Shown here: piece after piece, positions 1-7,330 of the stretch | Position numbering within the stretch: the stretch's first letter is position 1 | How the letters are laid out: every line of letters starts with the position of its first letter | DNA from: Melioribacteraceae bacterium | GTDB lineage: Bacteria > Bacteroidota > Ignavibacteria > Ignavibacteriales > Melioribacteraceae | Assembly: GCA_030584085.1 (NCBI GenBank) | Contig: CP129490.1 | Span: 1,645,511 to 1,709,510 of the forward strand | DNA length: 64,000 bases | Direction of reading: 5' to 3' | Position numbers and translations under genes: made by a program | Notes under the pieces: model-generated | Seen by the model: only the letters and a program-made list of their open reading frames with translations | Databases searched by the model: none | What the model was told of the DNA's origin: nothing

Positions 1-2
1 TA

Positions 3-932
3 CCGCAACCCGACTTTTACCTCGGAGTTGGAAGCGGCTCTCATGCCGAACAAACCGCTAAGATAATGATAGAGTTTGAGAAAATTTTACTAAAAGAAAA
101 ACCTGATTTAGTTATTGTAGTTGGTGACGTTAATTCAACAATTGCTTGTTCACTTACTGCGGTAAAACTTCATATTAAAGTTGCCCATGTGGAAGCCGGA
201 TTAAGAAGCTTCGATAGATTAATGCCCGAAGAAATAAATCGATTGTTAACCGATTCTATTTCAGATTATTTGTTCGTTACAGAGAAAAATGGACTCGAAA
301 ATTTGAAAAGGGAAGGGGTAGATGATTCAAAAGTTTTCTTTGTCGGTAATACGATGATCGACAGTCTCGCTTATTATCAATCTAAAGCGGATCACTCTGA
401 TGTATTACTTAATTATAATTTAGAATCGCATAATCATGTTTTATTAACTCTTCACCGCCCAAGTAATGTTGATACTAAAGAGAATTTAATAGAATTAATA
501 AATTTCATAAATCAAATCGCGGATAAGAGAAAAATAATATTTCCGATACATCCACGTACTTTAAATAGTATCAATAAACATTCACTCAATCATTCAATCA
601 ACCAATCCGTGGTATTATGTGATCCTATCGGTTATATAGACTTTATAGCATTAATAAAAAATGCCGAGTTGATTGTAACTGATTCCGGTGGAATTCAAGA
701 GGAATCAACTTATCTCGGTGTACAATGTATAACACTACGTAATTCTACGGAGCGACCAATCACTTGCGAAGTCGGGACCAACCAACTATTAGGAAATGAT
801 CTGCCAAATGCCCTGCAAGCTTCATTAGATGTATTGGACGGTAAAATCAAAAAAGGAACCATTCCGGAATTGTGGGATGGTCACGCAGCTGAGAGAATCG
901 TCAAGATAATAGTAGAAAAATTATCCCAATAG
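3..932 (+). CDS. wecB: UDP-N-acetylglucosamine 2-epimerase, 5' end outside window
   Basis: Non-hydrolysing UDP-GlcNAc 2-epimerase, which makes UDP-ManNAc for surface polysaccharides in the cytoplasm. The frame is open to the left edge and the residues before the first ATG (PDFYLGVGSGSHAEQTAKI) are typical of the family, so the true start lies upstream of the window. Visible motifs include VVGDVNST, HVEAGLRS, the MPEEINR stretch and, near the end, TDSGGIQEES followed by LRNSTERPIT, which are active-site elements of WecB/MnaA. It sits directly outside the integrated island and is chromosomal. The paralogue identity (WecB or a capsule-specific homologue) cannot be settled from the sequence. Confidence 0.93.
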   Translation, partial: PQPDFYLGVGSGSHAEQTAKIMIEFEKILLKEKPDLVIVVGDVNSTIACSLTAVKLHIKVAHVEAGLRSFDRLMPEEINRLLTDSISDYLFVTEKNGLENLKREGVDDSKVFFVGNTMIDSLAYYQSKADHSDVLLNYNLESHNHVLLTLHRPSNVDTKENLIELINFINQIADKRKIIFPIHPRTLNSINKHSLNHSINQSVVLCDPIGYIDFIALIKNAELIVTDSGGIQEESTYLGVQCITLRNSTERPITCEVGTNQLLGNDLPNALQASLDVLDGKIKKGTIPELWDGHAAERIVKIIVEKLSQ

Positions 933-1051
933 TTGTCACACTATTATTAGAATCTTTGAGAAACTTTGTGTCTTCTTTGTGCAACTTAGTGTTACGCGTT
1001 TGCCTTAGAATCAGGATTCTGTATTTTTTAACTAAACTATATTAAAAACAA

Positions 1052-1082
1052 AAACCTCGATCACAAAATGTAACCGAGGTTT
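1052..1082 (-). terminator. Original terminator of the tRNA-Met gene (left of island)
   Basis: An 8-bp stem (AAACCTCG / CGAGGTTT) with a 15-nt loop lies just beyond the tRNA 3' fragment. Read on the minus strand it is followed by a T-rich run (TTTTTGTTTT). It is the counterpart of the similar but not identical hairpin at 35273-35307. This is what is expected if integration displaced the original tRNA tail to the left and supplied a new tail at the right end. Confidence 0.7.
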
Positions 1083-1084
1083 AA

Positions 1085-1133
1085 TGTGGGCCCAGATGGA
1101 CTCGAACCAACGACCCTCTGATTATGAGTCAGA
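1085..1133. repeat. Left attachment site: 49-bp direct repeat (3' half of tRNA-Met)
   Basis: These 49 bp are identical to 35311-35359 and correspond to the anticodon-to-3'-end half of the tRNA-Met gene on the minus strand. The integrase stop codon lies 3 bp inside the repeat's inner edge, the usual int-att arrangement. The 5' half of the tRNA is absent here, so this copy is a tRNA remnant and not a gene. Confidence 0.95.
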
Positions 1134-1135
1134 AA

Positions 1136-2242
1136 TTACTTGCGTTTTTTAACTAATTTCAAACGATTTCTCTTAGTTGTGTCTTTTTCTGTGCCCTTTA
1201 TGACACGACTTATCTCTTCTCCCATTCTTTTTAAGTCGACATTTAGATAGTATCTTTCTGTAGTTTTTATGTCCTTATGCCTCGCAATCTTCTGCACATA
1301 ATAGATATCAACACCATCATTCGCTAACCGAGTTAAAAAGGTTTTTCTTAACTCATGAATTGAATAATGGGGATATCCTTCTCTCTCCAAAAATCTTCTA
1401 AAGAATTTCAACGAATCAATTCTCTGATATGGTACAACCTTTCCAGATCTTTCCGCTTTACTATAATTAATTTCATAAAACAATTCTAGCTCCGGATGCA
1501 AAGGGATCTTATCAACTCTCCGTCCTTTTGTGTTTGTGACATAGAGTATCTTTCTTTTTAAATCAAAATCTTCATGCTTCAATCTGATTAATTCTCCGGC
1601 TCTTAATCCGGTCATGACTAATAACTTGATCGCTTTATATTGATCTCTGTCATGCACTCGAAGTTTGGTTAAGATTTCATCTAGCTCATAATCCGGTATT
1701 ACATTTATTCTTTTGGGTGTTTTATCTTTTATTGGGAATGGATTTGTAGTTACATATCGCTGCTTTTTATAATACTCGAAGATGATCCGCAGATGTCGAA
1801 AGATTATTTCAATTGTGTTCTTTGATTTCTCTCTTACTTCTTCTACAACTTTTCCTTCTTCATTTTTCTTCTTTACCTTTTTGAACTTGATGAACTTTTC
1901 AAATTCATCAACTAAATCTTCATCTACTTTGTGCAACTCAATATCGCCGGCAAAATTCAAAAATTTATCATGAACATAATTATACATCTCAATAGTTCTT
2001 TCTGATCTATTTCTCTTTGTGGAAAGAAATTCTTCAAACGAATTGGATAAATATTTTCTGTGGACTTTCTTTATGATGGGATGAATCCCGGTGAGAATTT
2101 CTGCTTCTTTTTGTTTTAATATTTTCCGCGCTATTTTCCGGTTTTCGCGAGAGTCTTGTAGACCTAAAGATTCCCGAAATCTTTCCCCGTTAACCGAATA
2201 TTGAATCCAAAGTATTTTTCCTCTTGGGAATATACGTGCCAT
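1136..2242 (-). CDS. Tyrosine recombinase (island integrase)
   Basis: Site-specific integrase of the lambda/XerD superfamily, 368 residues. An N-terminal SAM-like core-binding region spans roughly residues 65-175, and the catalytic domain follows. The catalytic residues are visible: Arg214 in TGLRAGEL, HELR at 296-299, His322 in ARHKDIKTTERYY and Tyr331 or Tyr332 as nucleophile. The gene ends 3 bp from the left attachment repeat and reads toward it, which identifies it as the enzyme that inserted this island into tRNA-Met. It appears intact. A lysine-rich tail follows the catalytic tyrosine. Confidence 0.95.
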   Translation of the reverse strand: MARIFPRGKILWIQYSVNGERFRESLGLQDSRENRKIARKILKQKEAEILTGIHPIIKKVHRKYLSNSFEEFLSTKRNRSERTIEMYNYVHDKFLNFAGDIELHKVDEDLVDEFEKFIKFKKVKKKNEEGKVVEEVREKSKNTIEIIFRHLRIIFEYYKKQRYVTTNPFPIKDKTPKRINVIPDYELDEILTKLRVHDRDQYKAIKLLVMTGLRAGELIRLKHEDFDLKRKILYVTNTKGRRVDKIPLHPELELFYEINYSKAERSGKVVPYQRIDSLKFFRRFLEREGYPHYSIHELRKTFLTRLANDGVDIYYVQKIARHKDIKTTERYYLNVDLKRMGEEISRVIKGTEKDTTKRNRLKLVKKRK

Positions 2243-2344
2243 CTTTAATCAAACAATGCCTTTATTATTATAGATGAAATTCCGAACCAATTCATTGCTA
2301 CTTCCATCAGTTTATCAGTAATTCTACTTAGCTTAATAAATTCT

Positions 2345-2695
2345 TTATTCTTTAATCCTTTCATTTATTTCTATTGCACGATTCAATTGTTCTATAACTT
2401 TATCTTTTGCCTCTAATAATTTGTCTAAATCTTTTATATAGCTATTCTTTTCATAAATTATAGTTTTTAATTCTTTAATTATATCAGCGTAATTTTCTAT
2501 TTCTCTTTCTGAGGTTATCATATTTTCGGAGAAAATTATTCCTTCCTTTTGTAATATTGCCTTAAATCGAGTACTGGGATTTTTAATCCATTTACTAAGT
2601 TGGGTATCTAATATTCCCGCTTTTTTTGCAAATTCCTTAAGCGTAGGATAATGCCTTAGGATCGCCTCTCTTATTTCCTCTGAGTTCATTTCCAT
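2345..2695 (-). CDS. Small HTH-like regulator with C-terminal coiled coil
   Basis: A 116-residue protein. Residues 5-50 (ILRHYPTLKEFAKKAGILDTQLSKWIKNP) resemble a short helix-turn-helix, and residues 60-114 are a charged coiled coil. It sits between the integrase and a divergently transcribed excisionase-like gene, with a 112-bp intergenic region. That is the position of a lysogeny repressor, which I infer as its role. No known family is recognised with certainty. Confidence 0.55.
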   Translation of the reverse strand: MEMNSEEIREAILRHYPTLKEFAKKAGILDTQLSKWIKNPSTRFKAILQKEGIIFSENMITSEREIENYADIIKELKTIIYEKNSYIKDLDKLLEAKDKVIEQLNRAIEINERIKE

Positions 2696-2734
2696 TGTTT
2701 AACCTTTCTTTTACTTTCTCTATATTGTGTAAAC

Positions 2735-2763
2735 TTGACATTACTTTCCTTTTTTTATATTTT
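2735..2763 (+). promoter_or_regulatory. Candidate sigma70-type promoter for the early rightward genes
   Basis: A perfect TTGACA at 2735-2740 is followed 17 bp later by TATTTT (2758-2763), about 45 bp before the excisionase-like start. The surrounding AT-rich spacer separates the repressor-like and excisionase-like genes. Assignment is by motif only, and the preferred promoter of this lineage may differ. Confidence 0.4.
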
Positions 2764-2807
2764 CATATAAGTTTTTCACATGTTCAACTTAACGAATATT
2801 TCTTTTT

Positions 2808-3038
2808 ATGTCAATATCTTATCGAGGATTTAACATAGATAAACTATCCCTTTCGATTTCGGAAGCCTCAAGACTCCTCAATTTAGATCGTGAACTCGTA
2901 AGACAAAAAATTAAAACCGGTGAATTGGAAATCTTCCTAACACCTGGAAGGATTCAAAGAAAAGTTTCTACTAAATCTGTAATAGATTTTCTTCTAGATA
3001 ATACATTTCAACAATCACAATTTAAGGAAGCTATATAA
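2808..3038 (+). CDS. Excisionase-like HTH protein
   Basis: A 76-residue protein with a MerR/excisionase-type helix-turn-helix (LSISEASRLLNLDRELVRQKIKTGELEIF...GRIQRKVSTKSVIDFL), in which the second half forms the wing and specificity helix. It is divergent from the repressor-like gene and its stop overlaps the next start (TAATG), so it is probably the first gene of the early operon. Likely roles are excision of the island or control of the operon; I cannot choose between them. Confidence 0.65.
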   Translation: MSISYRGFNIDKLSLSISEASRLLNLDRELVRQKIKTGELEIFLTPGRIQRKVSTKSVIDFLLDNTFQQSQFKEAI

Positions 3039-3205
3039 TGAGCAAGAAAAAGAGAGACCTTTCTAAAATCGTTCACCTTGATAAAACCATTCACGGTAAA
3101 CTGAAAATGTTTGTAACTAAGAAACAAGTACAAGGTGAACAAACCTCAATTGCAATCGAGGCAGAGAAAGCAATCTTGAACCATATTAGCAATTCAGCGG
3201 CATGA
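3038..3205 (+). CDS. Small basic protein, 55 residues
   Basis: A short lysine-rich protein starting MSKKKRDLSKIVHLDKTI. Its ATG overlaps the previous stop and its own stop overlaps the next ATG, so it is translationally coupled in the early operon. The pattern LDKTIHGKLKMFVTKKQVQGEQTSIAIEAEKAIL looks like a ribbon-helix-helix fold of the kind found in small phage and plasmid DNA-binding proteins. That assignment is a guess from the pattern. Confidence 0.6.
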   Translation: MSKKKRDLSKIVHLDKTIHGKLKMFVTKKQVQGEQTSIAIEAEKAILNHISNSAA

Positions 3206-3606
3206 AAAAAAATATAAGCTTCTATTCGCATTATGTTAATTCCCATAATCATTGGAAGTTCAAACTGCTTCGCTCCAAATACGGTTGGTCCGGAGAAGGA
3301 AAATTCTGGGCTTTAAATAATATGATTGCTGATTCGGATAATTGCCTGCTTAATCTAAATCGAAAAAATATTAAAGCTACAGTTGCGAACGATCTTGATT
3401 TCAATCTCAAAGAGTTAGATGAGTTTGTAAAATTTCTTTTTGAGGAATGTGAACTTATTAAAAATCTTGATGGGAATATCTACACAGAAAATGTTCGCGA
3501 AGATTATACAAGGGTTATGAAAGAAAGAGAAGCTGCCAGAATTCGAAAACTTAAGAGTTCGCCCGAACTTTCCACGAGTTCGCTAAAACTTTTCAAAAGT
3601 TCGTGA
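3202..3606 (+). CDS. DUF4373 / Lin1244-type replication-associated N-domain protein, short
   Basis: 134 residues with the pattern of the N-terminal domain found in phage replication proteins (FYSHYVNSHNHWKFKLLRSKYGWSGEGKFWALNNMIAD...). Family members are usually longer, with a basic C-terminal region. Here the gene stops in FKSS and is followed by a run of GA repeats. A neighbouring frame through that run encodes an RERERE-type tail, so a slippage frameshift that truncated the protein is possible. It probably takes part in initiating replication of the island, given its place in the early operon. Confidence 0.6.
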   Translation: MKKNISFYSHYVNSHNHWKFKLLRSKYGWSGEGKFWALNNMIADSDNCLLNLNRKNIKATVANDLDFNLKELDEFVKFLFEECELIKNLDGNIYTENVREDYTRVMKEREAARIRKLKSSPELSTSSLKLFKSS

Positions 3607-3617
3607 GACCAAAACAA

Positions 3618-3720
3618 CAGAGAGAGAGAAAGAGAGAGAGAAAGAAAGAAGGGTAAATTATCAACAAAATGTGGATAACTCCCCTTTCGAACTTTATGAA
3701 CTTTATAAACTTTTTAACTG
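3618..3720. other. Purine tract, paired DnaA-box-like sites and AT-rich repeats: candidate origin
   Basis: A GA-only tract (about 3618-3650) is followed by TTATCAACA (3658-3666) and TGTGGATAA (3670-3678), the latter a perfect DnaA box in reverse orientation and the former one mismatch from it. Next come three ACTTTAT/ACTTTT repeats (3690-3717), which would melt easily. Lying just downstream of a replication-type gene, this layout fits a small phage or plasmid origin. It is a motif-based inference. Confidence 0.4.
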
Positions 3721-3727
3721 AGGTATC

Positions 3728-4228
3728 ATGAAATATGAACCACTAAAATTTAAGTTCTTGTCCGACGATAAAATATTCTGTGCGTTTCAAATAAAACGAA
3801 ATGGGGATGAATACGATCAATACAACTTCACAACGGTTGATAAACCTACACCGGGATTATTGAATCAAGTAATGTTATTCAGAAAACACGTTCTCAATCT
3901 TTGTGAACTAGATATAACCGAAGATGAAATTCATAAACTAGAAATCAAATCATTCTCTTTTAGTTGGTCCGGTGAGAAACATATAATGGGATGTACTGTT
4001 TGTGCAGCTCGTAAATTATCAGCATCCAACACTCCATTAATCCTTAACACTCCCCACAAAATTGAAGACTTCCATGCGGAACATGGGGATGAAAAACAAT
4101 TGCTCCCTTCTAAAATGGTTAATGATATTTATGAATTAATGTTACATATAAATTCATTTATAGATGGAGAAAGAGAACAATTAAATCTTTTCTCAGAATT
4201 GATCGCTATGCGAAAAAAAGCCGGGTAA
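3728..4228 (+). CDS. Hypothetical early-region protein
   Basis: 166 residues with no membrane segment and no family I recognise. It has a central GCTVCAARKL segment with two cysteines and a helical C-terminal half. It begins 8 bp after a short AT-rich repeat region and is followed with 2 bp spacing by a cysteine-containing small protein, so it belongs to the early rightward operon. Function unknown. Confidence 0.7.
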   Translation: MKYEPLKFKFLSDDKIFCAFQIKRNGDEYDQYNFTTVDKPTPGLLNQVMLFRKHVLNLCELDITEDEIHKLEIKSFSFSWSGEKHIMGCTVCAARKLSASNTPLILNTPHKIEDFHAEHGDEKQLLPSKMVNDIYELMLHINSFIDGEREQLNLFSELIAMRKKAG

Positions 4229-4230
4229 AC

Positions 4231-4437
4231 ATGGCTAACTGCAAAGCATGTAATAAAGAAATCTATTTCTTAAAAACTAACAACGGAAAATTTATTCCGG
4301 TTAATGCAGATAGTCTTAATGATTCTGAACTGTACGATCTCCAAAACAAGATGAAAAGATTATTCGATTCAGAAAGACACGTCACTCACTTTACTGATTG
4401 CCCTAAGTCAGACAAATTTAGGAGAAAAGAACAATGA
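4231..4437 (+). CDS. Small zinc-ribbon-like protein
   Basis: 68 residues with Cys-x-x-Cys near the N terminus (MANCKACNKE) and a His/Cys group near the end (HVTHFTDCP), a spacing compatible with a zinc-binding site. Such proteins are common in phage early regions and usually lack a known function. Its stop codon overlaps the next start (ATGA). Confidence 0.65.
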   Translation: MANCKACNKEIYFLKTNNGKFIPVNADSLNDSELYDLQNKMKRLFDSERHVTHFTDCPKSDKFRRKEQ

Positions 4438-4718
4438 CTTTCGAAAACTTCTTTATCCTCAGCGCATTAATACTTTCATGTTTCTTGATTTCGTTTATTA
4501 TCAGTTACAAACTTCTCTACAATTATTTCAAACGGAATAATTCACACTTGATTAACCGGCATATCGAGGACATGCAAATATATCTTAATACAAACAACCG
4601 AGTAAAAATATTAGAACGCAGAATCAAAAAAATTATTTCTGCTTTTCGAAATGAAAAGAAAAGCAAAAACGATATCCTTAACATTTTACACAATGAAGAA
4701 AAAATGTCATGGAAATAA
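4434..4718 (+). CDS. Small membrane-anchored protein
   Basis: 94 residues. Residues 5-30 (FFILSALILSCFLISFIISYKLLY) form one strong membrane segment, and the rest is basic and helical. It overlaps the previous and following genes by a few bases, indicating co-translation. No family recognised. Confidence 0.6.
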   Translation: MTFENFFILSALILSCFLISFIISYKLLYNYFKRNNSHLINRHIEDMQIYLNTNNRVKILERRIKKIISAFRNEKKSKNDILNILHNEEKMSWK

Positions 4719-5068
4719 ATAACATTTATCAGTTTCTAAAGATTCTAGGTTACGGACAATCCGCAGCTAAAACGAGTGAAGAACTTTGGATCGCTGCAGA
4801 TAAGCCGGGATCTATTTCATCATTCCGGCGAAAGCTGAGAATATTTTCACACGAAGCAAGATTGCAAGGTCATTGGGTTGTTGCTGATGATAATGGTTAC
4901 TATCACGCAATGAATAAAGATGAATGGGAAGCTTATAAAAAGAGAAGATTAAATTCCATAGTGGATGAAATGAAAGCAATTGCTAACTGTGACCGTGTTG
5001 CAATCGGTGATCTCGTTAAAAATATTTTTGCAATTAAAATTGATAACCCAAACTATGAACTCTTTTGA
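4709..5068 (+). CDS. Hypothetical protein with possible winged-helix region
   Basis: 119 residues. The stretch SEELWIAADKPGSISSFRRKLRIFSHEARLQGHWVVADDNGYYHAMNKDEWEAYKKRR reads like a small winged-helix domain often found in phage gene products, followed by a helical tail. It overlaps the preceding gene by 10 bp. Function unknown. Confidence 0.6.
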   Translation: MEINNIYQFLKILGYGQSAAKTSEELWIAADKPGSISSFRRKLRIFSHEARLQGHWVVADDNGYYHAMNKDEWEAYKKRRLNSIVDEMKAIANCDRVAIGDLVKNIFAIKIDNPNYELF

Positions 5069-5294
5069 AATGAAAACCAAGTACAAATTCCTTCACTTCG
5101 AGGAAGTGCCTTGTTTGTTTGGTGACTCATATTACTATGTGAAAAACAAACGGAATCACATTTTGGGTAATGTTGAATTTTACGCCGACTGGGATTGCTT
5201 CGCCTTTTTCCCTAATGGTGGTTACGTTCTCGATGCGCAATGTCTTTCAAACATCACAGACTTTCTAATTCAATTAAATCTATTAAATAAATGA
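5055..5294 (+). CDS. Hypothetical small protein
   Basis: 79 residues from the ATG at 5055, which overlaps the end of the previous gene by 14 bp. A longer frame back to 4980 would sit mostly inside the previous gene and is less likely. The protein is aromatic-rich (FLHFEEVPCLFGDSYYYVK) and probably globular. No family recognised. Confidence 0.55.
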   Translation: MNSFEMKTKYKFLHFEEVPCLFGDSYYYVKNKRNHILGNVEFYADWDCFAFFPNGGYVLDAQCLSNITDFLIQLNLLNK

Positions 5295-5301
5295 GGTAAG
5301 C

Positions 5302-5517
5302 ATGAATAAATTCTATCAACTAACACACCCTTCATCAAAAAACTTTGCCAAACAAATTGCAGCTAACATTAATAAAGACCATCCTAATTCAGCATTCACT
5401 AAAGATCAAGCCGGTGGATTTGTTGTTTTAATCAGCATGGATTATTACAATTACTGTAAGGACTATGTTAAATCGCATTGTAGGATTAAGCCGGAAGAGA
5501 TGAGGCGATCTGCATGA
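5302..5517 (+). CDS. Hypothetical small protein
   Basis: 71 residues, beginning MNKFYQLTHPSSKNFAKQIAANINKDHPN, with GAGGTAA just upstream as ribosome-binding site. It is the last gene of the early rightward run before the strand switches. No family recognised. Confidence 0.55.
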   Translation: MNKFYQLTHPSSKNFAKQIAANINKDHPNSAFTKDQAGGFVVLISMDYYNYCKDYVKSHCRIKPEEMRRSA

Positions 5518-5557
5518 CCTGCATTGTGAAACTCATTTAACCGAATTACAAAATATT

Positions 5558-5794
5558 CTAAATTTTTGGTTCCTCAATTTTTTCAAGCCATTCCAATAAA
5601 GATACTTCAACTGGTGGATAATCTAGTCCGGTATCTAATGCTCTTATCTTAACCCTTCCACCATCTGGGTTTTCAATTAGTTCATATTTTAGATTATCAT
5701 TTCTCCTGAACTCCGGTCTTATCTTGACAATTTCACCTTGTTTAGACATACCAACACCTATTACCTTAGTCATATTTTTTGATTTTGTATTCAT
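5558..5794 (-). CDS. Hypothetical protein downstream of 5766-6041
   Basis: 78 residues, predicted mostly beta (VIGVGMSKQGEIVKIRPEFRR...GGRVKIRALDTGLDYPPVEVSLLEWLEKI). Its start overlaps the end of the previous minus-strand gene; an internal ATG at residue 8 would remove most of the overlap. The two genes form a pair beyond the restriction-modification operon. Function unknown. Confidence 0.5.
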   Translation of the reverse strand: MNTKSKNMTKVIGVGMSKQGEIVKIRPEFRRNDNLKYELIENPDGGRVKIRALDTGLDYPPVEVSLLEWLEKIEEPKI

Positions 5795-6041
5795 GATAAT
5801 CTATTGCTTCCAGCATAAATTTGTCTACGACATTGCCATTTTTCAATAATCTTATTTTAAATTCCTTTGAAGCCCTTTCAAAATCTTCGAAAATATTTTC
5901 ATCTAACATATTTTTAGAGCTGACCTCAACGCCTTCGAGTTCAACTTTGTAGCCCTGTTTTTCGAGTTCTGCTACAATTACCACAAGTCCTGAATTCATG
6001 TTATCATTATTCAAGGCATTAAATAATTTTGTTACTTTCAT
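5766..6041 (-). CDS. Hypothetical protein paired with 5558-5794
   Basis: 91 residues with a mixed alpha/beta pattern and no membrane segment or recognised motif. It lies 49 bp downstream of vsr on the same strand. It could be an extra accessory of the restriction-modification operon or an independent two-gene unit; the sequence does not decide. Confidence 0.5.
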   Translation of the reverse strand: MKVTKLFNALNNDNMNSGLVVIVAELEKQGYKVELEGVEVSSKNMLDENIFEDFERASKEFKIRLLKNGNVVDKFMLEAIDYHEYKIKKYD

Positions 6042-6090
6042 TTCGTCTACTTTTTATTTGCAAAGTAAAAAAAATACATCAAAAGAGCAG

Positions 6091-6498
6091 CTAATTTTTA
6101 TTTAGTTGCTTTAATAATTTTGTAAACACTTTTTCAAAATTATTTTTTATATCGTATTCCCATACTCTAATCACTTTCCATCCTTGATCCCGAAGAATCC
6201 GATTAACTTTTTTGTCTCTTTCTCTATTACGATTAACTTTGTTATCCCAATATTCAGTGTTCGTTTTAGGTCGTACGTAACTTTCTGGATGTCCATGCCA
6301 GAAATCTGAATCTACAAAAACAACAATTTTTTTCCTTCTAAAAACAAAATCTGGTTTGCCTTCAATGCTTTTTGGATGTTGTGAGAAATATACTTTTCTT
6401 TGTAGTAATGCTTTTGCAAATACTCGTTCTGGTTTTGTGCCCTTAGAACGAATGTTTTGCATATTTTTTTTTCGTTGTTCTAGTGTAAGATTATCCAC
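6091..6498 (-). CDS. vsr: Vsr-type very-short-patch mismatch endonuclease
   Basis: 135 residues. Vsr enzymes nick at T:G mismatches that arise when 5-methylcytosine deaminates, and are often encoded next to C5-cytosine methylases, as here. Motifs: RSKGTKPE at 17-24, GKPDFVF with the catalytic Asp at about 50, and FVDSDFWHGH at 61-70. The classical zinc-site cysteines (GCFWHHH...C, VWEC) are absent: the sequence has SDFWHGH and VWEY. It overlaps the endonuclease gene by 1 bp, so it is the third gene of an M-R-V operon. This zinc-less variant may be a distinct Vsr-like subfamily. Confidence 0.88.
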   Translation of the reverse strand: MDNLTLEQRKKNMQNIRSKGTKPERVFAKALLQRKVYFSQHPKSIEGKPDFVFRRKKIVVFVDSDFWHGHPESYVRPKTNTEYWDNKVNRNRERDKKVNRILRDQGWKVIRVWEYDIKNNFEKVFTKLLKQLNKN

Positions 6499-7328
6499 TA
6501 TATTAAATTATTAATAAAAACATTCCACTCTTCTCTCGTCTTTGCAAGCTCTCCCACAGCCTTAATATAACTTGGTTGGATTTGCGTATTTGAGATTGGA
6601 AGAATATTTACAATACCATCGCTTAATAATTGTTCTCTTGTCGCATAGCCACATATTTGAGCTTCCATTATAGAAAAATCGGGTATGATTGATGTCAAAT
6701 TTTTCAGTGAATCATGTTGTTTGAGTATTCGAATAAAATGGTTTAAAAATAAATCTACTCGCGTAAATACATATATGTCTGAACTTCGATTTATATCATC
6801 AACTTCATTGGCAGAAACAACCAACCACACATTTTTTATTTTACTTGTTTTTATTGATACTCTTTGCTTAGGTGGATTTGCTAATCGTCTTCCATTTCTT
6901 GTTATAATTATTTCTGTTATATCCTGTCCAACGACTTCATCTCTGAGTTCGAAATCTAGTTTTATTTCTATTTGAAATTCTCTGAATAAAAATTTTTTTA
7001 ATGCTGTTTCTCCTAGCTTACCTATAACGAAATTTGTAATAAATTTGCCTGCATCTCTTTGCTGTGAAGTACCAAAGTCTGAAGTCGAACGATATTGATA
7101 AAAACTTCTAATTGCGAATTCCAAACACTCGATATAATCATCTCGGTCTAATAATACAGTTGAGAATATTTTCTGATTTTTCCATTTGTCCAAATCCTCA
7201 ATCAAAATTGTGTTTGATCTTCCCCGCTTTTTAAACGGAATTTCCCGGCCAGCTTTGACATAGTTTTCTAGATACTTTCTTGTAATTTCTAAATAACTTG
7301 CTGCATCGTTAAAATTAAGGTATTCCAA
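6498..7328 (-). CDS. Type II restriction endonuclease with N-terminal excisionase-type HTH
   Basis: 276 residues. Residues 1-50 (LNFNDAASYLEITRKYLENYVKAGREIPFKKRGRSNTILIEDLDKW) are a helix-turn-helix of the excisionase type. The rest looks like a PD-(D/E)xK nuclease: GKLGETALKKFL, then GQDITEI and, after a loop, RVSIKTSKIKNVWLVV, where Asp and the SIK lysine would be catalytic. It lies 2 bp after the C5 methylase gene and before vsr, which strongly supports the restriction role. The recognition sequence cannot be read from the protein. Confidence 0.72.
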   Translation of the reverse strand: MEYLNFNDAASYLEITRKYLENYVKAGREIPFKKRGRSNTILIEDLDKWKNQKIFSTVLLDRDDYIECLEFAIRSFYQYRSTSDFGTSQQRDAGKFITNFVIGKLGETALKKFLFREFQIEIKLDFELRDEVVGQDITEIIITRNGRRLANPPKQRVSIKTSKIKNVWLVVSANEVDDINRSSDIYVFTRVDLFLNHFIRILKQHDSLKNLTSIIPDFSIMEAQICGYATREQLLSDGIVNILPISNTQIQPSYIKAVGELAKTREEWNVFINNLI

Positions 7329-7330
7329 GA

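Noticed and set aside
1085-1133. tRNA gene at the left end
   Set aside because: Only the 3' half of the tRNA is present; it is the attachment-site copy.
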